Origin: Bradyrhizobium sp.
GTDB taxonomy: Bacteria; Pseudomonadota; Alphaproteobacteria; Rhizobiales; Xanthobacteraceae
Assembly (NCBI RefSeq): GCF_016213215.1
Contig: NZ_JACRAW010000026.1
Coordinates: 1 to 64,000, forward strand
Length of the DNA stretch: 64,000 nt
Direction: 5' to 3'
Made by a program: the position numbers and the translations under genes
The notes under the pieces: model-generated
Seen by the model: only the letters and a program-made list of their open reading frames with translations
The model's database searches: none
What the model was told of the DNA's origin: nothing
Shown: positions 30,624 through 42,565 of the stretch, in pieces
Position numbering within the stretch: position 1 is the stretch's first letter
How the letters are laid out: each line of letters starts with the position of its first letter

Positions 30624-31316
30624 CTATTCCTGCTCCTGCTTCTTGCCGCCGAGCGTCTTCAGCTTGGCGAACACGGCATCGACGTTGAGGTCGTCGCTCG
30701 CCTTCTCGGTCGGCTCGAATTCCGGCTCCTTGCGGGTGGTCTCCGAGGCCGGCAGCAGGGTGGCGCCGCCGTAAGCCGCATCGACCGGCTTCTCCTTGGC
30801 CGCGCGCTGAACTTCGAAATCGAGCTCGATCTGCGAGCACAGCCCCAGCGTCACCGGGTCCATCGGCGTCAGCGCCGAGGTGTTCCAATGGGTGCGGTCG
30901 CGTACGCTGGCAATGGTGCTCTTGGTGGTGCCGACGAGCCGCATGATCTGGGCGTCCTTCAGCTCCGGGTGGTTGCGCAGCAGCCAGAGGATGGCGCTCG
31001 GCCGTTCGTGGCGGCGGGAAACCGGGGTGTAGCGCGGTCCCTTGCGCTTGGGCTGGGGCGGCAGGGTCACCTTGGTTTCCTGCAGCCTGAGTCGATAGTT
31101 CGAATCATTTTCGCCCTTTTCGATCTCCTCGCGGGAGAGCTGGCCGGTCGAAATGGGGTCCATGCCCTTGATGCCCTGGGCGGCGTCGCCATCGGCGATC
31201 GCGCGGATCTCCAGAGGGTGCATCTTGGTGAAATCGGCGACCTGGTCGAAGGTCAGCGCGGTGTTATCCAGCAGCCAGACGGCGGTCGCCTTGGGCATCA
31301 GAGGTGCGTTGCTCAT
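30624..31316 (-). CDS. trcR: DUF1013 / cell-cycle transcriptional regulator TrcR
   Basis: MPKATAVWLLDNTALTFDQVADFTKMHPLEIRAIADG...GTTKSTIASVRDRTHWN. Confidence 0.85.
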   Translation of the reverse strand: MSNAPLMPKATAVWLLDNTALTFDQVADFTKMHPLEIRAIADGDAAQGIKGMDPISTGQLSREEIEKGENDSNYRLRLQETKVTLPPQPKRKGPRYTPVSRRHERPSAILWLLRNHPELKDAQIMRLVGTTKSTIASVRDRTHWNTSALTPMDPVTLGLCSQIELDFEVQRAAKEKPVDAAYGGATLLPASETTRKEPEFEPTEKASDDLNVDAVFAKLKTLGGKKQEQE

Positions 31317-31548
31317 GGCAAATCTCCTTTGTGCTTCGCCCACCTCTCTGGAGGCGAAACCGGGGGTCATCAGCGATGACGGGAATTGGGTCCTATATAA
31401 GCCCTGACCCGGCGATTACGCAATGGTTCGGCGCATTGCTTCTGCTAAAGTCCCTTGACACTGCCTGAAAGCAGTCCCAAGTCGTAGGCACCAATTTGAC
31501 CGTTTTCTGCCCGCCGGCGAGGGGTGATTCGGTCCCGAGATCGCTCCC

Positions 31549-32511
31549 ATGGCAGCCAAACCAAATCTGAAAATCGTGCTTTGTTCTCCCCGCGGCTTCT
31601 GTGCCGGGGTGGTACGGGCCATCGACACCGTGGAACGGGCACTCGCCATGTACGGCGCGCCGGTCTATGTCCGGCACGAGATCGTCCATAACAAATACGT
31701 CGTGGACAGCCTGAAGACCAAGGGCGCCATTTTCGTCGAGGAGCTTTCCGAGATCCCCGATAACACGACCGCACCGGTGGTGTTCTCCGCTCACGGGGTA
31801 CCCAAATCGGTTCCCGCCGAGGCGCAGTCGCGCAATCTGTTCTCGCTGGACGCCACCTGCCCGCTGGTCACCAAGGTGCACCGTGAAGCCGCGATCCATT
31901 TCAAGCGCGGTCGCGAAATCCTCCTCATCGGCCACTCCCATCATCCGGAGGTGGTGGGCACGCTCGGCCAGCTGCCACCCGGGGCCGTGACCCTGATCGA
32001 GACCTCCGCGGACGCCAAGACCATCAGCCCGAAGAATCCCGACAACCTCGCCTTCGTGACCCAGACCACGCTGTCGATCGACGACACGGCCGGGATCGTC
32101 GCGATGCTGAAGGAACGCTTTCCGAACATCTCCGGACCTCACAAGGAAGACATCTGCTACGCCACCACCAACCGCCAGCTGGCGGTGAAGAAGGTGGCGC
32201 CGGTCGTTGACGCCCTGATCGTGGTTGGCGCGCCGAACTCTTCGAATTCGCAGCGCCTGCGCGAGGTCGCCGAGCGCGAGGGCTGCCCGATCGCGGTGCT
32301 CGCCCAGCGCGCCGGCGACATCGACTGGAAGCGCTTCGAAGGCATCAGGAGCGTTGGCATCACCGCCGGCGCCTCCGCGCCCGAAGTGATCGTCGAGGAG
32401 ATCATGGACGCCTTCGCCGAACGCTACCACCTGCACGTGGAAACGGTTTCGGCCGCGGAGGAAAACGAGTTCTTCCCGCTGCCGCGCTCGCTGCGGCCCG
32501 ACGCGGCGTAA
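31549..32511 (+). CDS. ispH: 4-hydroxy-3-methylbut-2-enyl diphosphate reductase
   Basis: [48 protein letters not shown]. Confidence 0.95.
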   Translation: MAAKPNLKIVLCSPRGFCAGVVRAIDTVERALAMYGAPVYVRHEIVHNKYVVDSLKTKGAIFVEELSEIPDNTTAPVVFSAHGVPKSVPAEAQSRNLFSLDATCPLVTKVHREAAIHFKRGREILLIGHSHHPEVVGTLGQLPPGAVTLIETSADAKTISPKNPDNLAFVTQTTLSIDDTAGIVAMLKERFPNISGPHKEDICYATTNRQLAVKKVAPVVDALIVVGAPNSSNSQRLREVAEREGCPIAVLAQRAGDIDWKRFEGIRSVGITAGASAPEVIVEEIMDAFAERYHLHVETVSAAEENEFFPLPRSLRPDAA

Positions 32512-32515
32512 GAGA

Positions 32516-33499
32516 ATGGCGGTCTATACCGACGTTGCCGCCGACGAACTTGCGGAATTCTTGAGCCAATACGATCTCGGCGAGCTCCTGTCCTACAAGG
32601 GCATCGCCGAGGGCGTCGAGAACTCCAACTTCCTGCTGCACACCTCCGCCGGCTCCTTCATCCTCACGCTCTACGAAAAGCGCGTCGCCAGGGGAGACCT
32701 GCCGTTCTTTCTCGCGCTGATGACGCATCTGGCATCCAAAGGCGTCAATTGTCCGCTGCCGGTGAAGGGCAGGGATGGCGAGGCGCTGCGCGAGCTGGCT
32801 GGCCGTCCTGCCGCGATCATCAACTTTCTCGAAGGCATCTGGCCGCGCAAGCCGAACGTCACTCAATGTGCCGGCGTCGGTCAGGCGCTGGCGAAGATGC
32901 ATCTTGCCGGCCTCAACTTCGCCATGTCGCGAGCAAACGCGCTGTCGGTCTCCGGCTGGCGGCCGCTGTTCGAGGCGGCGGCCGCGCGCGCCGACGAAGT
33001 GCAGCCGGGCCTGCGCGTTTTCCTGAGCGACGAGCTCGACTATCTCGAAAGCGGCGTCTGGCCGAAGCATCTGCCCGAAGGCGTGATCCACGCCGATCTG
33101 TTTCCGGACAACGTCTTCTTTCTCGGCGACCGCCTGTCCGGACTCATCGACTTCACCTTCGCCTGCAACGACATGCTGGCCTATGACGTCGCGATCTGCC
33201 TCAACGCCTGGTGCTTCGAGCCGGATCACGCCTTCAACGTCACCAAGGCGCGCGCCTTCCTCAATGCCTACGGCCGCGAGCGCCGGCTTTCGGAGGCCGA
33301 GCAGGACACGCTGCCGCTGCTCGCGCGCGGCGCGGCCATCCGCTTCCTGCTGACGCGCCTCGTCGACTGGCTGAACGTGCCGCCGGGCGCACTGGTCAAG
33401 CCGAAGGACCCGCTGGAATATGTCCGCAAGCTGCGCTTCCACCAAAGCGTGAACAGCGTGCGCGACTATGGTCTCTCTACGTCGGGGCTGGTCGTGTGA
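32516..33499 (+). CDS. thrB: Homoserine kinase (ThrB2-type)
   Basis: [55 protein letters not shown]. Confidence 0.92.
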   Translation: MAVYTDVAADELAEFLSQYDLGELLSYKGIAEGVENSNFLLHTSAGSFILTLYEKRVARGDLPFFLALMTHLASKGVNCPLPVKGRDGEALRELAGRPAAIINFLEGIWPRKPNVTQCAGVGQALAKMHLAGLNFAMSRANALSVSGWRPLFEAAAARADEVQPGLRVFLSDELDYLESGVWPKHLPEGVIHADLFPDNVFFLGDRLSGLIDFTFACNDMLAYDVAICLNAWCFEPDHAFNVTKARAFLNAYGRERRLSEAEQDTLPLLARGAAIRFLLTRLVDWLNVPPGALVKPKDPLEYVRKLRFHQSVNSVRDYGLSTSGLVV

Positions 33500-33960
33500 A
33501 CGCGCTTCCGCTGGTGACGATCCATACCGACGGCGCCTGCTCGGGCAATCCCGGGCCGGGCGGCTGGGGTGCGATCCTGAAGTTCGGCGAGGTCGAGAAG
33601 GAATTGAAGGGCGGCGAGCCGCACAGCACCAACAACCGGATGGAGCTGATGGCTGCGATCTCGGCGCTGGAGGCGCTGAAGAAGCCCTGCACGGTCGATC
33701 TCTACACTGACAGCCAATACGTGCGGCAGGGCATCACCGGGTGGATTCACGGCTGGAAGAAGAACGGCTGGCGCACCGCGGACAGGAAGCCGGTGAAGAA
33801 TGCCGAGCTGTGGCAGCGGCTGGATGCCGCGCTCAAACCGCACCAGGTGCGCTGGCACTGGGTCAAGGGTCACGCCGGCCACGACCAGAACGAACGGGCC
33901 GATCAGCTCGCCCGCGACGGCGTCGCCATGGCGCGGCTGCAGCAAAGGGTGCGCAAGTAG
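33496..33960 (+). CDS. rnhA: Ribonuclease HI
   Basis: [60 protein letters not shown] start overlapping thrB stop. Confidence 0.95.
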   Translation: MNALPLVTIHTDGACSGNPGPGGWGAILKFGEVEKELKGGEPHSTNNRMELMAAISALEALKKPCTVDLYTDSQYVRQGITGWIHGWKKNGWRTADRKPVKNAELWQRLDAALKPHQVRWHWVKGHAGHDQNERADQLARDGVAMARLQQRVRK

Positions 33961-33970
33961 GCTCCGAAGT

Positions 33971-34061
33971 CGTCATTGCGAGCGAAGCGGAGCAATCCAG
34001 AGTTGTGCCGCGGAGACGGTCTGGATTGCTTCGCCGCTGACGCTCCTCGCAATCGACGGCT
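33971..34061. repeat. Family A palindromic intergenic repeat
   Basis: cgtcattgcgagcgaagcggagcaatccagag...gtctggattgcttcgcc...ctcgcaatcgacgg. Confidence 0.8.
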
Positions 34062-34064
34062 GAA

Positions 34065-34550
34065 TTACAGCTGCGCCAGCAGCGTGTCGCCGCCGGAGAC
34101 CTCGACCTTGCCCGGCATCGGCTCGAGGTTGATCTTCTTCACCACGCCGTCTTCCACCAGCATCGAATAGCGCTTCGAACGGATGCCGAGGCCATTGGCG
34201 GAGGCGTCCAGCTCCATGCCGACCGCCTTGGTGAACTCGGCACTGCCGTCGGCGAGGAAGATCGCCTCGTCGCGCTGGTCGGTGTCGCGCTTCCAGGCAT
34301 CCATGACGAACGCGTCGTTGACGGAGACGATGGCGATGGTGTCGACGCCCTTGTTCTTGAGGGCGTAGGCGTTCAGGAAGATGCTCGGCAAGTGCATCTT
34401 GTGGCAGGTGCCCGTATAGGCGCCGGGGACCGCGAACAGCGCCACCTTCTTGCCCTTGAAGATGTCGTCGGTGGTTTTGACCTGCACGCCATCGGCGTTT
34501 ATGACGCGAAACTTCGCCTCGGGCAGTTTGTCGCCAACTTTGATCGTCAT
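34065..34550 (-). CDS. Peroxiredoxin (Prx5-type)
   Basis: KVALFAVPGAYTGTCHKMHLPSIFLNAYALKNKGVDTIAIVSVNDAFVMDAW. Confidence 0.92.
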   Translation of the reverse strand: MTIKVGDKLPEAKFRVINADGVQVKTTDDIFKGKKVALFAVPGAYTGTCHKMHLPSIFLNAYALKNKGVDTIAIVSVNDAFVMDAWKRDTDQRDEAIFLADGSAEFTKAVGMELDASANGLGIRSKRYSMLVEDGVVKKINLEPMPGKVEVSGGDTLLAQL

Positions 34551-34690
34551 CCTTCGTTCTCCCTCATGAGCGAGCATCTTTTAGATCATTTTGGCGGTAT
34601 ATGGAAACCTGCTTCACCGGCGTGTGATAGTCGTGGCTGCAAATTTTCCATCATGCCAACGGGTCGGCGCGTAGCGGCCGCCCGATGACA

Positions 34691-34769
34691 GGCTCCGCGA
34701 AGCAATCCGCCATCGTCGCCGTGGAGACGGTCTGGATTGCTTCCGCGCTTCGCGCCTCGCAATGACGGC
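34691..34769. repeat. Family A palindromic intergenic repeat
   Basis: ggctccgcgaagcaatccgcc...ggtctggattgcttccgcgc...ctcgcaatgacgg. Confidence 0.75.
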
Positions 34770-34819
34770 GCAGGCCTCCCGCGCGACGGCGTTGGCTCGT
34801 AATGGCGGATTCGCCGGCC

Positions 34820-36508
34820 CTACGCCGCCGCTGCGTCCTTCTTCTCGTCGCGAAGGTGACGGCGCAGGATCTTGCCGACGTTGGTCTTCGGCAGCTCGGT
34901 CCGGAACTCGACGTATTTGGGGACCTTGTAGTTCGTCAGTTGCTCGTGACAGAACTTGAGCAGCTCTTCGGCCGTCAGCGACGGATCCTTCTTCACGACA
35001 AAGGCCTTGACCGCCTCGCCGGACCGGTCGTCCGGCACTCCGATGATGGCGACTTCGAGCACGCCGGGATGGCTCGCCATGACCTCCTCGACCTCGTTGG
35101 GATAGACGTTGAAGCCGGAGACCAGGATCATGTCCTTCTTGCGGTCGACGATCTTGATGAAGCCGTCCTCATTCATCACGCCGATGTCGCCGGTGCGGAA
35201 ATAGCCATCCTGCGTCGTCACCTGCGCGGTTTCGTCCGGCCTGTTCCAGTACCCCACCATCACCTGCGGGCCCTTGGCGCAGATCTCGCCGGGCTGGCCG
35301 AGCGGCACCTCGTTTCCATCATCGTCGCGGATCGAAATATAGGTGGACGGCACGGGAATGCCGATCGAGCCGCTGAATTCGGCAGCGTTCGCCGGGTTGC
35401 AGGTCAGCGTCGGAGACGTCTCGGACAGTCCGTAGCCTTCCGCGATGCCGCAGCCCGTCAGCTTCTTCCATTGCTCGGCGACCGGCCGCTGCACCGCCAT
35501 GCCGCCGCCGTTGGATATCTTCAGCTTCGAGAAGTCGACCTTCTTGAAGTCGGGGTGGTGCAAGAGGCCGTTGTATAGCGTGTTCACCGCCGGGATGCTG
35601 TTGACCTGGTACTTCATCAATTCCTTGATGAAGCCGGGGATGTCGCGCGGGTTGGGAATGAGCAGGTTGCAGCCGCCGGCGCGCACCGCGAGCAGGAAGC
35701 AGGCGGTGAGCGCAAAGATGTGATACAGCGGCAGCGCGCACACGATGAGCAATTGCTCGACGTGCGGCGGCTCGGCCAGTGCCGGCTGCAGCCAGGCATC
35801 GTTCTGCAGCATGTTGGCGACGACGTTGCGGTGGACCAGGGTGGCTCCCTTGGACACACCGGTGGTGCCGCCGGTGTATTGCAGGAAGGCGACGTCGTCC
35901 GGCCCGATCGTTGGCCTGACGAAACTCATGCTCCGGCCGGCCGCGACCGCGGCGTTGTAGGCGACGGCGCGCGGAATCGAAAACGCGGGCACCATCTTCT
36001 TCACCCGGCGCACCACCAGGTTGACGATCACGCCCTTGAAGCCGAGCAGGTCGCCCATGCTGGCGACGATCACATGCTTGACGGCCGTCCGGGCGTAGAC
36101 CTGCTCGACGACGTGCGCGAAGTTTTCGAGGACGATGATGGCTTCGGCGCCCGAATCCTTGAGCTGGTGCTCGAGCTCGCGGGGGGTGTAGAGCGGATTC
36201 ACGTTCACGACCGTATAGCCCGCGCGCAGCACCGCGGTGATGGCGACCGGATATTGCAGCACGTTCGGCATCATCAGCGCGACGCGCGCGCCCTTGGCCA
36301 GCCCCAGGCTCTGCAGGTAGGCCGCGAGTGCCACCGACATCTGGTCGACGTCGCGATAGCTGATCGACTTGTCCATGCAGATGAAAGCCTTGCGGTCGGC
36401 AAACTTCGCGAAGGATTCCTCGAACAGCTCGACCAGCGAGGAATACTGCGTCGGGTCGATGTCAGCAGGCACGCCGGCCGGATAGTGCTTGAGCCAGATG
36501 CGCTCCAT
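34820..36508 (-). CDS. fadD: Long-chain fatty acid--CoA ligase
   Basis: [58 protein letters not shown]; start [18 protein letters not shown] chosen. Confidence 0.92.
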   Translation of the reverse strand: MERIWLKHYPAGVPADIDPTQYSSLVELFEESFAKFADRKAFICMDKSISYRDVDQMSVALAAYLQSLGLAKGARVALMMPNVLQYPVAITAVLRAGYTVVNVNPLYTPRELEHQLKDSGAEAIIVLENFAHVVEQVYARTAVKHVIVASMGDLLGFKGVIVNLVVRRVKKMVPAFSIPRAVAYNAAVAAGRSMSFVRPTIGPDDVAFLQYTGGTTGVSKGATLVHRNVVANMLQNDAWLQPALAEPPHVEQLLIVCALPLYHIFALTACFLLAVRAGGCNLLIPNPRDIPGFIKELMKYQVNSIPAVNTLYNGLLHHPDFKKVDFSKLKISNGGGMAVQRPVAEQWKKLTGCGIAEGYGLSETSPTLTCNPANAAEFSGSIGIPVPSTYISIRDDDGNEVPLGQPGEICAKGPQVMVGYWNRPDETAQVTTQDGYFRTGDIGVMNEDGFIKIVDRKKDMILVSGFNVYPNEVEEVMASHPGVLEVAIIGVPDDRSGEAVKAFVVKKDPSLTAEELLKFCHEQLTNYKVPKYVEFRTELPKTNVGKILRRHLRDEKKDAAAA

Positions 36509-36665
36509 GGTTGTTCCCCTATTGCCTTCGATCCCGCATGGAAGGCGGGCTCGCCTCACTCCTGTGCCTTCAATTTCTGCAGTATCGAGCTTGCCGCCGT
36601 TGATGGCAAGCGGTGGAACCGAGCCGAACGGGCGCGCCTCGAGGCGTCGTCGTCGGCCGTCCGCG

Positions 36666-38240
36666 TTAACCGGCGGGTTTGGCTTCGCCGGTTGTGCTCT
36701 TGGCTCCCGGCTTGGCTGCGGGCTTTGCCGCCGCTTTCGGCTTGGGCGGGGGCTGATCGCCGCTTGCCGCAGGCTTTTCCGCCGGTTTGTGCGCGGCGTC
36801 GGGCTTGGCCGCGACCTGTTTGACCGAAGCAGGCTTGGCTGCCGGTTTGGTCTCTGACCTGGTCTCTGGCCTGGTCTCGGACTTTGCGTTCTTGCTGGCG
36901 TCCTTGGCCGTCGCGGTCCGGGTCTTGCCGTCGGTCTTGGTGTCGGTCTTGGCCTCAGTCTTGGCATCCTTCGCCGCGGCCTTTTCTCCGGCTTCCGGCT
37001 TCTTCGCGGCAAGGCGCGACTTCTTGCCGCGCGCATGTACCTGCTTGTCCTTGTCGGCATCGGCCGCGACGGCGGCAATCAGCGCTGCTCCGGATTTGGT
37101 CGGCCCGGTATAGACGGGAACGGGCTCGGCCGCGGCGGGCGCGGCAGCAAGCAATTCGGAAGCTCTCATCGCCGGTGGCTGCAACCCTGCCGAGAAAAAG
37201 CTGATCGCATTGTCGCCGTTGCCGGCAGCGGCACTGCTGATCAGCAAATCCTCGTCCTCGTCGCTGGCCGGACGCTTGCGCTTGCCGCTGCACATGTCCT
37301 CGCGCAGGTTGGGCGGCGAGGCGTCGACCGGTACTAGGTTGTCGACCGCGCCGAGCGAGGGGCGCAGCCACGACAGGGTTTCGCCGGAGAAGCCCCGCTC
37401 GAGCATCTGTGCCGCCTTGATCGCGCGCGTCTGGCCGGACGACGCGCCAAGCACGACCGCGATCAGTCGCTTTCCGTTGCGCGTCGCCGAAGCCACGAGG
37501 TTGTAGCCGGAGGCGCAGATGAAGCCGGTCTTGAATCCGTCCGCGCCCGGGTAGCGGCCGATCAGTCTGTTGAAGTTCGGCATCACCCTGCGGCCGAAGC
37601 GGATCGCTGGAATGTGCATGAAGTACTCGTATTCGGGCAGATCGCGCAGGACGGCACGCGCCAGGATGGCAAGATCGCGCGCCGAGGTGATCTGACCGTC
37701 GGCGGGAAGCCCGTTCGGGTTGACGTAGCTCGTCTGCGTCATGCCGAGCTTCCGAGCGGTCTGGTTCATCATCGCCGAGAACCCGTCGACCGAGCCGCCG
37801 ACCCCCTCGGCGAGCACCACGGCCATGTCGTTGGCCGACTTCACCATCATCATCTTGAGCGCGTTGTCGACGGTAATCTGGGTGCCCGGCCTGAAACCCA
37901 TCTTTGACGGCGACTGGGAAGCGGCGACCGGAGAGACCGTCAGCAGAGTGTCGAGCGCGATTTTTCCGTCCTTCACCGCCTTCAGGGTGACATACGCCGT
38001 CATGATCTTGGTGACCGAGGCGGGATACCAGGGATAGGTCGCGTTCTCCGCCTGAAGCACCTTGCCGGTATCGGCTTCGACCAGCAACAGCGCTTCGGCC
38101 CTTGCGGCCGACGGAGCGACGAGCGCCAGCGCGGCAGTCATCAGCAACAGATTCAACGGAGATCTGCGAAGCAGCGGGCGAAGAAAATGCACTATCCGAT
38201 TCCGGTTCTTCGAGAGCCGTCGGCAACGACGGTTCACCAT
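36666..38240 (-). CDS. D-alanyl-D-alanine carboxypeptidase with long low-complexity C-terminal tail
   Basis: [13 protein letters not shown] (SxxK), [14 protein letters not shown] (SxN), [13 protein letters not shown] (KTG); Lys/Ala/Thr-rich tail. Confidence 0.88.
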   Translation of the reverse strand: MVNRRCRRLSKNRNRIVHFLRPLLRRSPLNLLLMTAALALVAPSAARAEALLLVEADTGKVLQAENATYPWYPASVTKIMTAYVTLKAVKDGKIALDTLLTVSPVAASQSPSKMGFRPGTQITVDNALKMMMVKSANDMAVVLAEGVGGSVDGFSAMMNQTARKLGMTQTSYVNPNGLPADGQITSARDLAILARAVLRDLPEYEYFMHIPAIRFGRRVMPNFNRLIGRYPGADGFKTGFICASGYNLVASATRNGKRLIAVVLGASSGQTRAIKAAQMLERGFSGETLSWLRPSLGAVDNLVPVDASPPNLREDMCSGKRKRPASDEDEDLLISSAAAGNGDNAISFFSAGLQPPAMRASELLAAAPAAAEPVPVYTGPTKSGAALIAAVAADADKDKQVHARGKKSRLAAKKPEAGEKAAAKDAKTEAKTDTKTDGKTRTATAKDASKNAKSETRPETRSETKPAAKPASVKQVAAKPDAAHKPAEKPAASGDQPPPKPKAAAKPAAKPGAKSTTGEAKPAG

Positions 38241-38378
38241 GTGAGGTTCGGGCTTGAAGCGTGTCCGGGGCCGCCGCCGCGGCGGCTGCAAAGTATACCG
38301 GCTCGTTCGTCGAGAACAGGGGCTTGAGCGACAAATTCAAACAGGAAACAGGCTGAATTTCGACGGTACAAAAATCCC

Positions 38379-40175
38379 TTAGCCCTTGACAGGAGCGCGA
38401 GCGGCTTCATGCGGCAGCATGCTGGCCCGGGCGTTTTCCTGCACCATGAACTGGGCCTTCGCCAGTTCGGCAAAACGGCCGCCTTTTGCGACCAGTTCGT
38501 CGAAAGTTCCGCTTTCGATCACGCGCCCGCTGTCGAACATCAGGATGCGCGTGGCGTTGCGGATGGTCGAGAGCCGGTGGGCGATCACGAAGGTGGTGCG
38601 TCCCTTCATCACCTCATCCAGCGCGGTATTGACCTTTGCCTCGGTGACCGCATCGAGCGCGCTGGTGGCCTCGTCCAGGATCAGGATCGGGGGGTCCTTG
38701 AGCAGGGCGCGTGCGATCGACAGCCGTTGCCGTTCGCCGCCGGACAGCATCCGCCCGCGCTCGCCCGCATTGGTCTCGAAGCCGCGTTCGCTGCGCTCGA
38801 TGAACTCCAGCGCTTGCGCCCGCTGGGCCGCGAGCCGCAATTCATCCTCGGTCGCGTCGGGCTTGCCGGCGCGCAGGTTGTCCGCGATCGAGCGGTTGAA
38901 CAGGAGCGCCTCCTGGAACACCACGCCGATGTTTCGCCGCAGCGCGCTCAGCTTCAGCCCGCGCACGTCCATGCCGTCGATGTTGATGAAGCCGGATTGC
39001 GGATCGAAGGCGCGATGCAGAAGCGCGATCGCGGTCGACTTGCCGGCGCCGGTCGGTCCGACCAGGGCAATGGTCTGCCCGGGCAGCGCCGTGAAGGAGA
39101 GGTCTTCGACCGCAGGCCGCTTGCCGTCATAGGAGAACGTCACGTCCTTGAACTCGACCAGGCCCGACAGCCGGCCGGCATCGATGGCGTCGGGACGGTC
39201 GCGGACAGCCGGCACCGCATCCAGCACGTTGAAGAACTCGCGCAGCCGTGGCGCCTCCATGAACACGTTGTTGATGAAGCTCACGACCTGTTCGAGCTTC
39301 TGGATCAGCAGCGTCGCGAAGCTGACGAACATCACGATCTCGCCGACCGTCGTCAGGCCCTGGCCGTGCAGCGCGATGCCGACGGTGAAGATGGCGAGCA
39401 CGGTGATGGTGGTCGAGGCGCGGGTGATCACGGTGACCAGCGCCCACCAGGACAGGACCGGCATCTGCGCCGCCAGGACCTGGTCGGCCACGGAACGCAA
39501 GCCCTGCACTTCCGCTTCGATGCGCACGAAGCTCTGCACCAGCGCCACGTTGCCGAGCGCGTCCGAGGCGCGGGCCGAGAGGTCGCTATAGTGCTCCTCG
39601 ACCGCCATCTGCATGCCGTAGGTCCTGCGCACCACGAAGGTGGTCAGTGCGGTGAAGACGATGCAGAGCACGAAGAGAAGGATCGCCAGGCGCCAGTTGA
39701 GATAGAGCGAGAGCGGCAGGAGCACCAACACCGACAGGATCGCGGCGAAATGCTCGCGGAAAAAGCCGAGCCACAGCCGCCACAGCGCGTCGGTGCCATT
39801 GAGCATCACCTTCATCAGCCGGCCGGAATGGGTGCCGGTGTGAAAGGTAAGGGGCAGTTGGAGGATGTGCTCGAAATAGCCGGTCAGCACCTCCTGGCGC
39901 TGTCGGTGCGCCAGCCGGTCCGCATAGAGCGCGACCGCGGCGCTTGCACCGATGGTGAACAACCCGAACGCCACCCATGCGATCAGGAAAGGCCAGGCCG
40001 AAGGGGAGCCGGCCACCGCCTTGCCCGACAGCACGTCGACGATGCGGCCGAACAGCACCGGCTCCGCGAATTGCGCGGCTGCCAGGAGCAGGTTGGCCAC
40101 GGCGAGAACCCAGCCCAGCCGGGCTTCCTTTCCGAGAAGCTCGAGGACGCGGGTATAGAGGGTGAGCATGGACAT
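38379..40175 (-). CDS. ndvA: ABC transporter, fused permease/ATPase (cyclic beta-1,2-glucan exporter-like)
   Basis: [103 protein letters not shown]. Confidence 0.8.
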   Translation of the reverse strand: MSMLTLYTRVLELLGKEARLGWVLAVANLLLAAAQFAEPVLFGRIVDVLSGKAVAGSPSAWPFLIAWVAFGLFTIGASAAVALYADRLAHRQRQEVLTGYFEHILQLPLTFHTGTHSGRLMKVMLNGTDALWRLWLGFFREHFAAILSVLVLLPLSLYLNWRLAILLFVLCIVFTALTTFVVRRTYGMQMAVEEHYSDLSARASDALGNVALVQSFVRIEAEVQGLRSVADQVLAAQMPVLSWWALVTVITRASTTITVLAIFTVGIALHGQGLTTVGEIVMFVSFATLLIQKLEQVVSFINNVFMEAPRLREFFNVLDAVPAVRDRPDAIDAGRLSGLVEFKDVTFSYDGKRPAVEDLSFTALPGQTIALVGPTGAGKSTAIALLHRAFDPQSGFINIDGMDVRGLKLSALRRNIGVVFQEALLFNRSIADNLRAGKPDATEDELRLAAQRAQALEFIERSERGFETNAGERGRMLSGGERQRLSIARALLKDPPILILDEATSALDAVTEAKVNTALDEVMKGRTTFVIAHRLSTIRNATRILMFDSGRVIESGTFDELVAKGGRFAELAKAQFMVQENARASMLPHEAARAPVKG

Positions 40176-40259
40176 GCGATCGCGGACTCAGGTGATGCTG
40201 GCCGGCCGCATTCTAACCGGGGATCGCCGGCAAGATACAGCGGAAGCTTTGCGTTGTAC

Positions 40260-41318
40260 TCAATTGATCAGCCGGCCGGCGACCGGGGGCAGGAATGACT
40301 CATCGAAAATATCGGCCGCGGTGGGGCGCTTCTTGAACTTGTAGTCTTCCGCAATCTGGTCGATCGAGCGCTCGAGCCGGATCGGATCGAGCGCGCCGAG
40401 GCCGTTGCGTCGGACCTCCGCGGTCAGGACGTTGTCCGCAAGCACGGTCTTCAGCCGCTCCAGCTCGAGATCGCGCGCGCCGTTTTCCATTCGACCGACG
40501 ACATCGTCCACTGCGCGCTCGGGCTCTTTGACGGTAACGTGGATGCCCGCGATCAGGGCGCGGACAAAGCCTTTCACGGCATCGGGGCGGCTGGCGGCGA
40601 AGGCGGGATTGGCGATCACCGCAAAGCCATAGGCTTCGCAACCGAAATCGGCATAGCGAAGCACCACGAGGTCGCTCGCCGGAACGCCGCGGTCGCGCAA
40701 ATTGACCGCGGAGAGATACGAGAAGCCGGTCACAGCGTCGACCTGGCCGGCGGAGAGGATCGGTTCGCGCACCGCCGCGCTCATCCTGAAGAATTTGACG
40801 TGCGCGGCGTTGATGCCGTTCTGGCGCGCAACAGCCGGCCACAGCCGGATCGAGAGGTCGCTGTCCGCGACGCCGACCGTCTTGCCGTCGACGTCGACGA
40901 GCGTGTGGATGCCGCGGCTCTTCCGCGCCACGATGGCGTAGGGAGAGCGGTTGAACAACACGAACACCGCCTTGGCCGGCGTTCCTTCCGCCTTGTCGTG
41001 CGCGCGGATCAGTTCATTGAGGTCGACCAGAGCGAGATCGGCATCGCCCTTGGCTACGCGCGCGATCGCCTCCGTCGAGCCGGCTGCCTGATTGAATGTG
41101 ACGGCCAGATGCTGTGCGCCGAACAACCCTCGGCTCGCGGCCACGATGAATGGCGCGATGCTCGAATCCAGCGGGCGATCGAAGGTGAACTGGATCGCGA
41201 CCGGCTGCTTCTCCTCGGCCGCCAGGAGCGGCGTTGTGGCCGCGAGACACGCCAGCGCGGAGAGGCCCATGCATTGAGCCAATCGGCGGCGGGAGACCAT
41301 GGTGGGGCGAATACGCAT
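40260..41318 (-). CDS. ABC transporter substrate-binding protein (NMT1/nitrate-taurine-like)
   Basis: QFTFDRPLDSSIAPFIVAASRGLFGAQHLAVTFNQAAGSTEAIARVAKGDADLALVDLNELI. Confidence 0.85.
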   Translation of the reverse strand: MRIRPTMVSRRRLAQCMGLSALACLAATTPLLAAEEKQPVAIQFTFDRPLDSSIAPFIVAASRGLFGAQHLAVTFNQAAGSTEAIARVAKGDADLALVDLNELIRAHDKAEGTPAKAVFVLFNRSPYAIVARKSRGIHTLVDVDGKTVGVADSDLSIRLWPAVARQNGINAAHVKFFRMSAAVREPILSAGQVDAVTGFSYLSAVNLRDRGVPASDLVVLRYADFGCEAYGFAVIANPAFAASRPDAVKGFVRALIAGIHVTVKEPERAVDDVVGRMENGARDLELERLKTVLADNVLTAEVRRNGLGALDPIRLERSIDQIAEDYKFKKRPTAADIFDESFLPPVAGRLIN

Positions 41319-41523
41319 GGGCAACTCGACGGCTGCTTTGGTTATTTGGTCGATGACGCCGGAAGAGCCGGCCGGGGCATTGTGAACAATCAAACCTGAA
41401 CGGTCCATGAGCAGGATGCGTCACGATTTCGCAATCCGGGCCTGCGCGGGGGCTTGGGAACCCAAGATGTAAGCGGGGGTTGATTGGAGGAGCCTGCTCG
41501 CAGGCGGATAGGAGATCCTGGAT

Positions 41524-42006
41524 ATGTTTGCCCCAACAGCCCCGTTGTTCCCCATCGGCCGTATGGCCGCCGTTGCTTCTGTTGCCGCATTGATGGTGAG
41601 CTCTGTCGAACCGTCGAAAGCCGATGCGGCCTCAAAGGCATCGTCGTCAGGACCGGCTGCTGTGACCGCGACAGGCGAGAGCACCGCCACCGACTTCAGT
41701 GCGCGTCGCAGGGGATACGGTGGTGCCGCGGCTGCCGCGGCATTTGCCGGCGTCGTTGGCACCGGGCTTGCGATCGCCGCAGCCCAGAATCGGGCCGCTT
41801 ACGGCTATTATGACGGCTACTATGGCGGGCCGGTCTACTACGGTGGTGGTCCGTACTACGGTGGTGGTCCGTACTACGGTGGTGGTCCGTACTATGGCGG
41901 TGGTCCGTACTATTACGGCATAGGGCCGAACTACCCCTACCAGAGCTATGGCGGCAGCAGTCCCTATGAGTACTGCGGACAAGGATACATGACCAACTGC
42001 TGGTAA
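41524..42006 (+). CDS. Hypothetical protein with Gly/Tyr/Pro-rich repeat region
   Basis: ORF with YYGGGPYYGGGPYYGGGPYYGGGPYYYG; hydrophobic N-terminus. Confidence 0.6.
   Translation: MFAPTAPLFPIGRMAAVASVAALMVSSVEPSKADAASKASSSGPAAVTATGESTATDFSARRRGYGGAAAAAAFAGVVGTGLAIAAAQNRAAYGYYDGYYGGPVYYGGGPYYGGGPYYGGGPYYGGGPYYYGIGPNYPYQSYGGSSPYEYCGQGYMTNCW
41836..41907 (+). repeat. In-frame tandem repeat, 4 x 18 bp
   Basis: tactacggtggtggtccg x3 identical plus tactatggcggtggtccg. Confidence 0.95.
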
Positions 42007-42025
42007 CCTTAAGACCGTGACGCAA

Positions 42026-42062
42026 CCGGCGCGCGATGGCGCGCCGGCCTATTTTTTGCTTT
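42026..42062 (+). terminator. Rho-independent terminator
   Basis: ccggcgcgc-gatg-gcgcgccgg then cctattttttgctttt. Confidence 0.85.
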
Positions 42063-42113
42063 TATTGTCGGGGGTTAACACGGTTGTTGTTTTCATGATC
42101 TATTTTGCCCGCC

Positions 42114-42518
42114 ATGAGTGATTCGATCGAACGGCTCTACTCGGCGGTGCTTGCCGCCCGGGATCTTGATCCGGGGTCCTCGCGGACGGCCAAGCTGATT
42201 CAGCGCGGCCCGACCAAGATGGCCAAGAAACTGGCCGAGGAAGCCATCGAGGTTGTGATCGACGCCATTCATGGCAACCCCGACGCGGTGATCCGCGAGA
42301 GCGCCGATCTGCTCTATCATCTCACCGTCTTGTGGGCTTCGGCGGGCATTCGCCCCGACGACGTCTGGCGCGAGATGGCCCGGCGCGAAGACCTGCTCGG
42401 TATTGCCGAGAAGGTGCCGAAATCGCCGCCGAAGGGGCCCAAGATGGCCGCGCCCGGCATGGCTCCCCGGCGGCCAATTGTCGCGCTCGAACGCCCCGCC
42501 GTCCGCAAGCGGTCCTGA
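42114..42518 (+). CDS. hisE: Phosphoribosyl-ATP diphosphatase
   Basis: RTAKLIQRGPTKMAKKLAEEAIEVVIDAIHGNPDAVIRESADLLYHLTVLWA. Confidence 0.82.
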   Translation: MSDSIERLYSAVLAARDLDPGSSRTAKLIQRGPTKMAKKLAEEAIEVVIDAIHGNPDAVIRESADLLYHLTVLWASAGIRPDDVWREMARREDLLGIAEKVPKSPPKGPKMAAPGMAPRRPIVALERPAVRKRS

Positions 42519-42565
42519 GCGGGCAACAATTTGCCCATTCTCGCCATGGACAAATCCGTCCCACG

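Noticed and set aside
41836-41907. Possible CRISPR-like array
   Set aside because: Units are contiguous with no spacers and translate in frame to YYGGGP; it is a coding minisatellite
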